NCBI GenBank assembly: GCA_026724425.1
Contig: JAIUCV010000008.1
Coordinates: 23,942,369-24,006,368 of the forward strand
Source: Erythrophleum ivorense
Taxonomy: Eukaryota; Streptophyta; Magnoliopsida; Fabales; Fabaceae
DNA length: 64,000 nt
Direction: 5' to 3'
How positions within the stretch are numbered: the stretch's first letter is position 1; each line of letters starts with the position of its first letter. Below the pieces are notes generated by a model. The model was not told the DNA's origin and searched no databases. It saw only the letters and a program-made list of their open reading frames with translations. This document shows, piece after piece, positions 47,723 to 58,070 of the stretch. Both the position numbers and the translations under genes were made by a program.

Positions 47723-50484
47723 TGTAACACCTTACTAACTACACTCTAGTTCATCTCCCTCTAGGCTTGACTCCATATGATTTTCCAGACAAATGACCGA
47801 AACCGTGGTATTTTACTATTTAAAGTCGGGGTTTAACCGGTCACATTTTGCCCTGTGGGTCCTGTGAACCCATTATTCATATTCTTTACTCAAACACCAT
47901 TTATAAGACTTGGACATAGTCTCAAACAACTCACAAACCACGGGTATGAAGTTAAAAATCAAGAAAACATCATTTCTCAACCGGGCCCATAAATCATGTT
48001 TCTGGCTCCAACTTTGGAAAATCACAACTAATTCTATAAAAATGGAAATCAAGTAAATCATAGCTCTATAGAAATCTTGGGATGTTAAATTCACACTAAA
48101 AATAACTCCCAGCTTCAATCAAAACGTTTAGACCCTCATTGACATCGAAATAGGAACAGATGTCCGACTGTCCCTGATACTGGTGCAGTTTACTGTCATG
48201 AACTTCGGAAATTCGTAATTAATTCCACAAAAATCCAATCTGGGTAAACTATACCAATTTGTAAAGCTACAGATGTTAAATAGAGGAGAAAAATCAGTCC
48301 AGATCAGTTCAGGAGTTCTAAGACCTCGAAAACCGATGAAACAGTAATGAAGGTCAGAAACTTCCCTGATGCTGATACAGAACTTCAGCAAGACGTTTCT
48401 CTCTCTACAGACCTCCAATTAAGGTGCTTCCAGTTGGTATAGGTCACTGTAGATATCTAGTTTATGTTCATAAATTTTCATGACAATTGAACACCATTTG
48501 GTCCATGGATGACATGGTTTCATTTTCGGACTCAATGTACAGTGCCATGACCAAACCATTGAAAATTCCCAATTTCAACAATTCACCAAATATTCTCTAG
48601 ACCTCCAAATATTACCCATTTTAGCTTCTCAAGAATATATCAATAGACTCTAGAGGCATGCCAAATTCCATACCAAGAAGAGCTCATCCGGTCATACTTT
48701 GACGGAGCTCACCCAATTGGTAGTTTTGGCACCACATGGGGTTCAAAGTGGGTCTAAATGACCTCCCACATGCTCTAACCTCTTTTGGGTAAGTTTAAAA
48801 GTACAAAGATAGCATATATGAAATGTCTAAGTAACCCAAATCATCATACATTCTAAATTCACTATGCTATGGAAGAGAATACACCCTTCCATATAAGCCT
48901 CAAAAGGCCAATTTTTACATTCTCATTACTTTAGCTCTTTACACTATCCATACATCATTTATACATATATTTACATGTGCTCCTATAGTTACAACTCAAA
49001 AAGAATAGTTGCATTTTCATTTTGGCACCTTATACATCAAAAGAACCAAAAAGCTATACATCTTCCTAACTATGCTCTACTAGGCTCCATGAGGTATGCT
49101 TGCCTCTCCTTGAACACCACCTGGATAGTAAGATGGGAGGGGAAGGGGGTGAGATTCGGGAGAATCTCAATAGCTCATACTCATTCAAGATGCAATCAAG
49201 GCATATACTAGTCAAGCATGCATACAAATCACCATAACACAACATATGTGTTTCATGCCATGAAATCAAACCAATGCCAAGAATAAGCTCTAGGGACTTT
49301 CGGTCTAGCCTCACCCGAGTTTTAGGACTTTTGGATCAGCCTCACCCTTGGTTTAGGGACTTTTGGCTCCTCCTCACCCGTCTCAAGGGACTTTCGGCAC
49401 CACCTCACCCGAGCAATTTCCACAATCATATCATAAGCATATTGGTACCGATGCATCAAGGCAAAATCAATGGCATATCTCATCATACAAGCACATACAC
49501 AACATATAATGACTATTACACAACCAAGAATGCAACAAGAAAAGAGTAGAGAGCTACCTTATCGGATTACACAAGTCTTCCCTTTCAATTCCTTTTCTCC
49601 CTTCTTGATTTCACACTCACAACAAGGTGGAGTTTCTTCCTTTGAGCCTAGGCATAACAAGAGCATCAAATCATTCTCTCATAGCTTAAATGATTTTCAC
49701 AAAGCTAAAAGAGGCTCTTTATCAAATTAAATCCTCACTACCCTTACAGATCTAGGGATTCTCTCTCTAGAACTCTACTCACTTTCCTTCCTCTCTCAAG
49801 CTCTCCAAGACGAAAGCAAGGAAGAAGAAATGAAGGTAAATGAGTTCTACCCTCCTTCTAGAGTAGTTTTCCTACTTCCCTCTTCTGAACCTAACCTAAC
49901 TCAGCTTCTAAAACCGTAGAAAGAGAAAGCAAAAGGAGGAGACAACATGCTAAGGAGAAAAGCTAGGGAAATCTAAAGCTTACTCACCTCTTTGCTTGAT
50001 CTCCTTGCTTCTCTAGGTCTCTCTCTCTCCTCAACTCTTTCTCTCTCCTTGGTCGAAGCTCAGGTCGGTTCTAAGAGAAAGGAAGAGCTTAGACTCTTTA
50101 AAAAGTCAAAATCTCTCTTTTTATGCTTTTTCTGGACCATTCTCGCTATAGCGAGTCATCACCCTCGCTATGGCGAGCTCGTGCAAGTTCCAGACTTTTG
50201 CCTTCACTATGGCGTCGCTACGGCGAGCTCGGCCTATTCCAGACCTCTGCTCTTGCTATGGCGCCGCTACGGCGAGTAACTCCCTGGTTTCTGTATGGAA
50301 TGCCGCACTCGCTATAGCTAGAAGCATCTTCGCTACGGCGAGGTGGCATTCTCGCTATGGCGATTCCATTTCTCGCTATGGCGAGAAGACTTAGAAAATT
50401 TTCAACTCTTCGAAAATTTTCCAGCTTTCTCTTTTCTCTTTTATTTTCTCATTTCTTTTCTTTCCTCCTTTTCTGGTTGTTACA
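47723..50484 (-). repeat. 3' LTR of the Tekay-like element (2762 bp)
   Basis: On the minus strand it starts TGTAACAACCAG at 50484 and ends GTGTTACA at 47723. It carries the palindrome cluster (50142-50390), CT-rich leader complement, donor-like GAG|GTGAGTA (49981-49990), hairpin GAGATTC/GAATCTC (49150-49167) and CCAG|GTGG block (about 49116-49123). Open frames shown on either strand are repeated identically in the other LTR and are not genes. Confidence 0.95.
50142..50390 (-). promoter_or_regulatory. Palindrome cluster in U3 of the 3' LTR
   Basis: A perfect 14-bp palindrome CTCGCTATAGCGAG at 50142-50155, followed by CTCGCTATGGCGAG, TCGCTACGGCGAG, CGCTACGGCGAG, CGCTATAGCTAG and others, about ten in 250 bp. 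It starts about 95 bp from the minus-strand LTR start. The same cluster is in the 5' LTR (57726-57972). Confidence 0.75.
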
Positions 50485-50498
50485 CTTCCACCCCCCTT
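50485..50498 (-). other. Polypurine tract of the Tekay-like element
   Basis: On the minus strand, AAGGGGGGTGGAAG lies directly before the TG of the 3' LTR, the normal place for plus-strand priming. Confidence 0.9.
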
Positions 50499-50534
50499 AA
50501 AAGAAATTTCATCCTCGAAATTTAAATACATACC

Positions 50535-50822
50535 TTAAGGGAATAATTCTGGATGTTTTTACCTCATTTCATCCTCTAATTCCCAGGTTGCTTCTTCAGA
50601 TGTCAGACCTCTCCAGATCACTTTCACCAGAGGAATGCTCTTACTCCTCAATTATTTCAGCTGAGCATCCACAATTCTCTCCGGTTTCACTACATAGGAA
50701 AGATCTTCCTGCAATTGCACATGCTCATATTCTATGACGTGTGAGGGGTCAGGCAAATACTTTTTCAACTGGGAGACATGAAAAACACTGTGGATTTGGG
50801 CTAGGTTAGGAGGCAAGGCTAT
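50535..50822 (-). pseudogene. Chromodomain tail of gag-pol (broken)
   Basis: It reads in the integrase frame after the TGA at 50823-50825. First comes a segment typical of the integrase C-terminus (VFHVSQLKKYLPDP), then a chromodomain-like stretch with VKVIWRG and EEATWELEDEM (about 50560-50690). Chromodomains of this kind are thought to direct integration to modified histones in heterochromatin. Further TAA stops interrupt it at 50652-50654 and 50559-50561. The end of the original frame is probably the TAA at 50535-50537, close to the polypurine tract. Confidence 0.75.
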
Positions 50823-52115
50823 TCAGTAAGCCACGGGTCCAATTTTCTCAAGGATTTCAAACGGACCAATATACCTAGGACTGAGCTTCCTTACCTTCAT
50901 TGACCGACCTACTCCCGTCACTGGAGACACTTGAATGAACACATGGTCTCCCATCTCAAACTCTAATGGCCTCCTTCTCTTATCGGCATAGCTTTTCTGC
51001 CTACTTTGGGCCGTGAGGAGTCTCTTTCTAATCAATTCTATCTGCCGGGTGGTCTGGTCCACAATCTCAGGTCCTATCATACTCCTCTCACCTAGCTCAA
51101 CCCAACACAGAGGGGATCTGCACTTTCTCCCATACAAAGCCTCATAAGGGGCCATCTGAATACTGGAATGGTAACTATTATTATAAGCAAACTCTGCTAA
51201 TAGTAAATACACCTCCCAGTTACCCTTCATCTCTAATACACAAGCCCTCAACATGTCTTCTAAGGTCTGGATGGTCCTCTCAGTCTGACCATCTGTCTGG
51301 GGGTGATATGCAGTGCTAAATCGCAACCTGGTCCCTAAGGCATACTGTAACGACCTCCAAAAGTTCGACGTGAACCTGGGGTCTCTATCCGAAACTATGC
51401 TACTGGGTACCCCATGAAGTCGCACTATCTCTCTGATATACAACTGGGCTAATCTCTCCAGTGTATGAGTAGCCTTAATAGCTAAAAAGTGTGCAGACTT
51501 CGTCAGTCTATCCACAACTACCCAAATAGCATCGTGTCCAGAGGATGTCCTGGGTAACCCCATAACAAAGTCCATGGCTATACTATCCCACTTCCACTCA
51601 GGGATATCTAGAGGTTGCAACAACCCAGCCAGTCTTTGATGTTCTATTTTTACCCTCTGACACACTAGGCATCTAGCCACATAGGCTGTCACTTCATTTT
51701 TCATACTCGGCCACCAGAAAATCTGTTTCAAATCCTGATACATCTTAGTGGCACCTGGGTGGATAGTATACTTACTCTTATGTGCCTCTTCTAAAATGCT
51801 TTCTCTCAACTCATTTCGACTAGGTACACAGATTCTATCTCGGTATACTATCATACCATCCTCAGACACCTTAAAATCTGAGGTCTTACCTTGGGAGATC
51901 TCATTCTTGATCCGTCTCAGGAACTCATCCTCTCTCTGGGCATCTAAGATCTGAGTTCTCAATACATTCTCAATTCGGGTTTCACTCAGATACAACCTAC
52001 CCGAGACCACCTGACAAGAGAGATTCAAGTTTCTGAACTTCTCTAGGAGCTCTTGCTCCCTAATCATCATATGGGCCACATGGATGGATTTAATACTAAG
52101 GGCATCTGCCACCAC
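50823..52115 (-). pseudogene. Integrase part of gag-pol
   Basis: A 430-residue open frame. In order it has the end of RNase H/linker, a zinc-binding HHCC region (HPG... and CLVC, about residues 115-155), the catalytic core with D in SIAMDFVMGL, D in VSDRDPRF and E in GQTERTIQTLED (D, D, E present), and a GPF/Y-type motif (SPRYIGPFEIL) near the end. The enzyme would insert the cDNA into chromosomes. The frame differs from the RNase H part because of the 47-bp duplication at 52081-52174, and it ends at a TGA (50823-50825) where the alignment continues into the chromodomain. The start Met is not a real start. Confidence 0.92.
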
Positions 52116-52753
52116 ATTGGGCTTGCCTGGATGGATTTAATACTAAGGGCATCTGCCACCACATTGGGCTTGCCCGAATGATATTTTAACACATAATCAT
52201 AGTCTTTCAGAAACTCCATCCATCTTCTCTGTCTCATATTGAGTTCCTTCTGGTCAAATAGGTATTTCAGACTCTTATGATCACTATAAATCTCTATGGT
52301 AGCACCATACAGATAGTGTCTCCAGATTTTAAGAGCAAACACTACGGCAGCTAACTCCAGGTCATGTGTGGGATAACTCTCCTCATGAGGCCTCAACTGC
52401 CTCGAGGCATATGCCACTACTCTACCCTGCTGCATCAACACACATCCTAACCCTTTGCCCAGGGCATCACAATAAACCACAAATGGTTCACTAGGGTCAG
52501 GGATAATCAGTACAGGGGCAGTGGTCAAACGAAGTTTCAACTCCTGGAAACTTCTCTCACAACTATCATCCCACACGAACGGTGTCTCTTTCCTGGTTAG
52601 CCTCGTCAGTGGTAAGGCCATCTGAGAAAATCCTTGAATAAAGCATCTATAGTACCCTGCCAAACCTAGGAAACTCCTGACCTCGGTGATCGTTGTAGGT
52701 CTATCCCACTGTAACACAGCCTCAACTTTATGGGGATCAACCGCAACCCCATC
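52067..52753 (-). pseudogene. RNase H part of gag-pol
   Basis: In-frame continuation of the reverse transcriptase after the TGA at 52754-52756. It begins with the connection region (SFLGLAGYYRCFI), then RNase H with acidic residues in VVYCDA, DLELAAV and YSDHKSL. The usual Ser after YCDA is Leu. RNase H degrades the RNA template during reverse transcription. The last residues of the open frame are spurious because the 47-bp duplication shifts the frame near 52127. Confidence 0.9.
52081..52174 (-). repeat. 47-bp perfect tandem duplication in pol
   Basis: 52081-52127 and 52128-52174 are identical. The unit length is not a multiple of three, so it moves the integrase out of the RNase H frame. 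It lies in the RNase H-integrase linker (VADALSIKSI is encoded twice). Perfect identity suggests a recent event, or one kept by local slippage. Confidence 0.95.
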
Positions 52754-53509
52754 TCATGAGATCACATGACCTAAGAATCTCACCTCGGTCAGCCAAAACT
52801 CACATTTACTAAGTTTGGCATACAACCTTTTCTCTCTCAAGGTTTCTAGGACTAATCTCAAATGCCTCTCGTGCTCTTCAAAAGATCTAGAGTACACTAG
52901 GATATCATCAATGAAGACTACCACAAACTGATCTAGATACGGTCTGAATACCCTGTTCATGTAATCCATAAACACAGCAGGCGCATTCGTCAATCCGAAT
53001 GGCATCACAAGGAACTCATAGTGCCCATATCTCGTTCTGAAGGCCGTCTTAGAGACGTCCTCAATTCTCACTCTCAACTGGTGGTACCCAGATCTAAGAT
53101 CTATCTTGGAAAATACAGATGCCCCAGCCAACTGATCTAACAGATCATCAATTCTAGGGAGAGGATATTTATTCTTGATGGTAACTTTATTCAACTCTCT
53201 ATAATCTATGCACAAACGCAAGCTACCATCTTTCTTTCTCACAAATAACACTGGAGCTCCCCAAGGTGATACACTAGGGCGGATAATCCCTTTCTCTAAC
53301 AATTCCTCTATCTGCCTTTTCAACTCTGCGAGCTCGGTGGGAGCCATCCTGTAAGGAGCCTTGGACACCGGTCCAGCCCCAGGCACTATGTCTATAGGGA
53401 ACTCTAGTTCTCTCTCAGGGGGTAGACCACTAAAGTCAAACTCTTTAAGGAAAATCTCTGGGAATTCCCTGACATTTGGGATCTCCTCTATCCCTTCCTC
53501 TACCTCAAC
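52754..53509 (-). pseudogene. Reverse transcriptase part of gag-pol
   Basis: In-frame with gag. The first 41 codons (53509-53387) lack a start because a TAG lies at 53510-53512. The core has motifs WGAPVLFVRKKDGSLRLCIDYR, YPLPRIDDLLDQL, FSKIDLRSGYHQ and the catalytic FIDDILVYS, with both Asp of the active site retained. MPFGLTNAP is typical of Ty3/gypsy. It would copy element RNA to DNA. The frame ends in a TGA at 52754-52756 after FLGHVIS, and similarity continues directly beyond it. Confidence 0.95.
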
Positions 53510-54100
53510 CTAAATAGAGAAAAAGACTAGAAACCCTTGACATCCACACTCTAAATGCCTCTCAGCCTGGGCAGTAGTTATAAAGGATAACTCAGCTCCT
53601 ACCCTAGGTATGGTCCCACAAGCAGGTAAGGAAATGGTTCGGTGTTCACAATCAAGTACTGCATTATTTGCAGCCAACCAGTTCATACCAACAATCATAT
53701 CAATATCATGGAAGGGCATACAAATCAAATCAATAATGGTATGACAATGGTTAAACTGAATAGTGACATTTAAGCAAGTATGGGAAGTAATCACGAGACC
53801 TCCAGTGGGTGTAGTGACAGACAAGTCAAATGGCAAGACACTAACAGCCAGACCCAATCGCCTCACACAATCATAAGATATAAACGAGTGACTAGCACCC
53901 GAATCAAACATAGCAACTACAGGAAAGCCATTCACTATCAGCGTACCTCGGATCAAACTAGGGGACGCGCTGGCTTCCTGCTGAGTGAGGGCGAACACTC
54001 GACCCTGGGTCTGTGGCCTAGGAGGAGGCACTCTGTCCATCTGAGGATAGTGTCTCGCAATGTGTCCCAGCTTCCCACACTTGAAGCAAGTCATCGGAGA
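53510..54100 (-). pseudogene. Zinc knuckle and protease part of gag-pol
   Basis: In the gag frame directly after the TAG at 54101-54103. It begins with a zinc knuckle CFKCGKLGHIARHY in which the fourth ligand Cys is replaced by Tyr, so RNA binding would be impaired. About 60 residues later is an aspartic protease with MFDSGASHSFIS (active-site DSG near 53905). The protease would cut the polyprotein. The stretch ends at a TAG (53510-53512), and the reading continues in frame into reverse transcriptase. Confidence 0.92.
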
Positions 54101-55144
54101 CTACTGGAAGGATGACTGGCCCTGAGGAGGCGGCATCGGCTTACCCTGTTGTGGCCTTCGGTTCCATGGCCCCTTGCCTCTCTTCTTGGCACTGGGTGTC
54201 ACACTAGAACTCTCTTCAGGTCTCAGCCTTTTCAATTCTGAAACCTCCTTCTGACTAGCTATGGCCGTCACAGGCATAATAACTCGCAGGTTAGTCTCAA
54301 TCACCCTGCTGACCTCCACAATGGTATTAAACTTTCTGATCCATTGTGGGGTAACTCTGTCGCTAATCAGAGGTTTCAAGTCGGTCTCGAACTGCTCACA
54401 TCTCCAAGGTTCATCATCATACCTCTGGAGGTAAGAGGAATACCGAGACAACTCCATGAACTTAGCCACATACTGGTCTACAGTCATCTCATCCGTCTGT
54501 CTCAAACTCATAAACTCCATCTCTTTCTTTTTCCTCACCGAACTAGGGAAATATTTCTCATAAAACTCAACTAAGAAACTTTCCCAATTTATCGGTATAT
54601 CCTTTGTCTCCATCAAGGGTTGCGTGCTACACCACCATCTATCCGCTTCCTTTTTCAACATGAACGTGGCTAGCTGCGCTTTCTGCTCGGTAGTGCAACT
54701 AATTACCGAGAAGATTTTCTCTAGCTCTCTAACCCAAGCCTCTGCCTTATCCGCATCCAACTCCCCGTCAAACGTGGGTGGATTATTTTGCCTGAACTGC
54801 TTCAACAATTTTTGGATAGGCGTCTGGGTCTGAGCTACCACAGGCTCCAAGGGATGGGCAGGTGGAATACCAGATGTGGATGGCTGAGGTACAGGGGCTT
54901 CCCTCCTGGCTTCTTCTTGCATGGCCAGGGTATCTTGCAGGTGCATGATCATATCATGTTGTTGTTGGGCAATGTACCTCTGTTGGTCCAACATCTCCTG
55001 ATGCTGGCCCATCATGGCCTCAAATCGATCCAACCTCTCCATGATGGTTCGCAGAGGATCCCCAGACCCAACAGGAACCTCTGGCTCAACTCTCTGAGCC
55101 CTGGGCGACCTGCCTCTACCCCTGCCCCGTCTAGTCTCAACCAT
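54101..55144 (-). pseudogene. gag part of gag-pol
   Basis: A 347-residue frame starting at the first Met after the primer site, with an Arg-rich N-terminus (RRGRGRGRSPR), a Gln/Met/His-rich coiled-coil-like stretch (residues 30-75), and a retrotransposon gag domain (about residues 115-235) with FDGELDADKAEAWVRELEK and WESFLVEFYEKYFP. Gag forms the virus-like particle. An in-frame TAG at 54101-54103 cuts it just before the zinc knuckle; in this lineage gag and pol are normally one frame, so this is a point mutation, not a natural gag end. Confidence 0.93.
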
Positions 55145-55308
55145 TTCTGAAAAGAAGTAGCAATTCTCAGTTTACAATCATAGCACAAGCACATATGCAT
55201 ATGAATGTTACCACTTCCATCGCAATTCACACCAAACACAAGCAATTCAATCATTCAAGAGCCCAACATCGAGCAAAAGTGTCTGAACCCTTGCTCTGAT
55301 ACCAAAAA
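55145..55308 (-). other. Untranslated leader with primer binding site region
   Basis: About 160 bp between the 5' LTR and the gag start codon, non-coding, containing the primer site next to the LTR. Confidence 0.7.
55293..55304 (-). other. Primer binding site (tRNA-iMet)
   Basis: On the minus strand, TGGTATCAGAGC begins four bases after the 5' LTR end. It is complementary to the 3' end of plant initiator tRNA-Met, the standard primer for this group. Confidence 0.93.
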
Positions 55309-56706
55309 TGTAACACCTTACTAACTACACTCTAGTTCATCTCCCTCTAGGCTTGACTCCATATGATTTTCCAGACAAATGACCGAAACCGTGGTATTTT
55401 ACTATTTAAAGTCGGGGTTTAACCGGTCACATTTTGCCCCGTGGGTCCTGTGAACCCATTATTCACATTCTTTACTCAAACACCATTTATAAGACTTGGA
55501 CATAGTCTCAAACAACTCACAAACCACGGGTATGAAGCTAAAAATCAAGAAAACATCATTTCTCAACCGGGCCCATAAATCATGTTTCTGGCTCCAAATT
55601 TGGAAAATCACAACTAATTCTATAAAAATGGAAATCAAGAAAATCATAGCTCTCTAGAAATCTTGGGATGTTAACTTCACACTAAAAATAACTCCCAACT
55701 TCAATCAAAACGTTTAGACCCTCATTGACATCGAAATAGGAACAGATGTCCGACTGTCCCTGATACTGGTGCAGTTTACTGTCATGAACTTCGGAAATTC
55801 GTAATTAATTAAAACAAAATCCAATCTGGGTAAACTATAACAATTTGGAAAGCTACAGATGTTAAATAGAGGAGAAAAGTCAGTCTAGATCAGTTCAGGA
55901 GTTCTAAGACCTCGAAAACCGATGAAACAGTAATGAAGGTCAGAAACTTCCCTGATGCTGATACAGAACTTCAGCAAGACGTTTCTCTCTCTACAGACCT
56001 CCAATTAAGGTGCTTCTAGTTGGTATAGGTCACTGTAGATATCTAGTTTATGCTCATAAATTTTCATGACAATTGAACACCATTTGGTCCATGGATGACA
56101 TGGTTTCATTTTCGGACTCAATGTACAGTGCCATGACCAAACCATTGAAAATTCCCAATTTCAACAATTCACCAAATATTCTCTAGACCTCCAAATATTA
56201 CCCATTTTAGCTTCTCAAGAATCTATCAATAGACTCCAGAGGCATGCCAAATTCCATACCAAGAAGAGCTCATCCGGTCATACTTTGACGGAGCTCACCC
56301 AATTGGTAGTTTTGGCACCACATGGGGTTCAAAGTGGGTCTAAATGACCTCCCACATGCTCTAACCTCTTTTGGGTAAGTTTAAAAGTACAAAGATAGCA
56401 TATATGAAATGTCTAAGTAACCCAAATCATCATACATTCTAAATTCACTATGCTATGGAAGAGAATACACCCTTCCATATAAGCCTCAAAAGGCCAATTT
56501 TTACATTCTCATTACTTTAGCTCTTTACACTATCCATACATCATTTATACATATATTTACATGTGCTCCTATAGTTACAACTCAAAAAGAATAGTTGCAT
56601 TTTCATTTTGGCACCTTATACATCAAAAGAACTAAAAAGCTATACATCTTCCTAACTATGCTCTACTAGGCTCCATGAGGTATGCTTGCCTCTCCTTGAA
56701 CACCAC

Positions 56707-57573
56707 CTGGATAGTAAGATGGGAGGGGAAGGGGGTGAGATTCGGGAGAATCTCAATAGCTCATACTCATTCAAGATGCAATCAAGGCATATACTAGTCA
56801 AGCATGCATACAAATCACCATAACACAACATATGTGTTTCATGCCATGAAATCAAACCAATGCCAAGAATAAGCTCTAGGGACTTTCGGTCTAGCCTCAC
56901 CCGAGTTTTAGGACTTTTGGATCAGCCTCACCCTTGGTTTAGGGACTTTTGGCTCCTCCTCACCCGTCTCAAGGGACTTTCGGCACCACCTCACCCGAGC
57001 AATTTCCACAATCATATCATAAGCATATTGGTACCGATGCATCAAGGCAAAATCAATGGCATATCTCATCATACAAGCACATACACAACATATAATGACT
57101 ATTACACAACCAAGAATGCAACAAGAAAAGAGTAGAGAGCTACCTTATCGGATTACACAAGTCTTCCCTTTCAATTCCTTTTCTCCCTTCTTGATTTCAC
57201 ACTCACAACAAGGTGGAGTTTCTTCCTTTGAGCCTAGGCATAACAAGAGCATCAAATCATTCTCTCATAGCTTAAATGATTTTCACAAAGCTAAAAGAGG
57301 CTCTTTATCAAATTAAATCCTCACTACCCTTACAGATCTAGGGATTCTCTCTCTAGAACTCTACTCACTTTCCTTCCTCTCTCAAGCTCTCCAAGACGAA
57401 AGCAAGGAAGAAGAAATGAAGGTAAATGAGTTCTACCCTCCTTCTAGAGTAGTTTTCCTACTTCCCTCTTCTGAACCTAACCTAACTCAGCTTCTAAAAC
57501 CATAGAAAGAGAAAGCAAAAGGAGGAGACAACATGCTAAGGAGAAAAGCTAGGGAAATCTAAAGCTTACTCAC
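56707..57573 (-). other. Candidate LTR-internal intron in the 5' LTR
   Basis: The donor is GAG|GTGAGTAAG at 57574/57573, a near-consensus plant 5' splice site. The acceptor is TTACTATCCAG|GTGG ending at 56707, just after the conserved hairpin. The predicted intron is 867 nt and would remove most of the LTR minisatellite from the leader. Splicing is inferred only. Confidence 0.4.
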
Positions 57574-57725
57574 CTCTTTGCTTGATCTCCTTGCTTCTCT
57601 AGGTCTCTCTCTCTCCTCAACTCTTTCTCTCTCCTTGGTCGAAGCTTAGGTCGGTTCTAAGAGAAAGGAAGAGTTTAGACTCTTTAAAAAGTCAAAATCT
57701 CTCTTTTTACGCTTTTTCTGGACCG

Positions 57726-57972
57726 CTCTTGCTATAGCGAGTCATCACCCTCGCTATGGCGAGCTCGTGCAAGTTCCAGACTTTTGCCTTCGCTATGGCG
57801 TCGCTACGGCGAGCTCGGCCTATTCCAGACCTCTGCCCTCGCTATAGCGCCGCTACGGCGAGCAACTCCCTAGTTTCTGTATGGAATGCCGCACTCGCTA
57901 TAGCTAGAAGCATCTTCGCTACGGCGAGGTGGCATTCTCGCTATGGCGATTCCATTTCTCACTATGGCGAGA
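57726..57972 (-). promoter_or_regulatory. Palindrome cluster in U3 of the 5' LTR
   Basis: Same arrangement as 50142-50390 with several transitions. The sites CTATAGCGAG, CTATGGCGAG and CTACGGCGAG alternate. Changes between the two LTRs in this short block include at least nine of the roughly 37 total, mostly C/T or G/A. Confidence 0.7.
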
Positions 57973-58070
57973 AGACTTAGAAAATTTTCAACTCTTCGAA
58001 AATTTTCCAGCTTTCTCTTTTGTTTTTTATTTTCTCATTTCTTTTCTTTCCTCCTTTTCTGGTTGTTACA

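Larger units (their letters stand above)
47723..58070 (-). mobile_element. Full-length Ty3/gypsy (Tekay/Del-like) retrotransposon, defective
   Basis: A 10,348-bp element on the minus strand with two 2762-bp LTRs, ACACT target duplications (47718-47722, 58071-58075), a tRNA-iMet primer site (55293-55304), a polypurine tract (50485-50498), and one long gag-pol frame in the order gag, zinc knuckle, protease, reverse transcriptase, RNase H, integrase, chromodomain. Domain order, Met primer, long LTRs and the chromodomain fit the Tekay (Del) group of chromoviruses. Six in-frame stops and a 47-bp duplication inactivate the protein. LTR divergence of about 37 substitutions and no net length change marks it as the youngest insertion here. 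With a rate of about 1.3e-8 per site per year this would be about half a million years, and the rate is an assumption. Confidence 0.95.
55309..58070 (-). repeat. 5' LTR of the Tekay-like element (2762 bp)
   Basis: Same length as the 3' LTR and collinear with it. Differences counted by eye number about 37. Most are transitions, except for a run of transversions between about 55598 and 55850. It contains the palindrome cluster (57726-57972), a TTTTTAAAGAG TATA-like box (minus, about 57685), donor-like GAG|GTGAGTAAG (57566-57576), hairpin GAGATTC-TCCC-GAATCTC (about 56737-56754) and CCAG|GTGG (about 56703-56710). This LTR would drive transcription of the element. Confidence 0.95.

Noticed and set aside
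49066..49730. Identical small frames in both LTRs (also 56652-57316)
   Set aside because: They repeat only because the LTRs are near-identical, and have no domain or similarity to known proteins.
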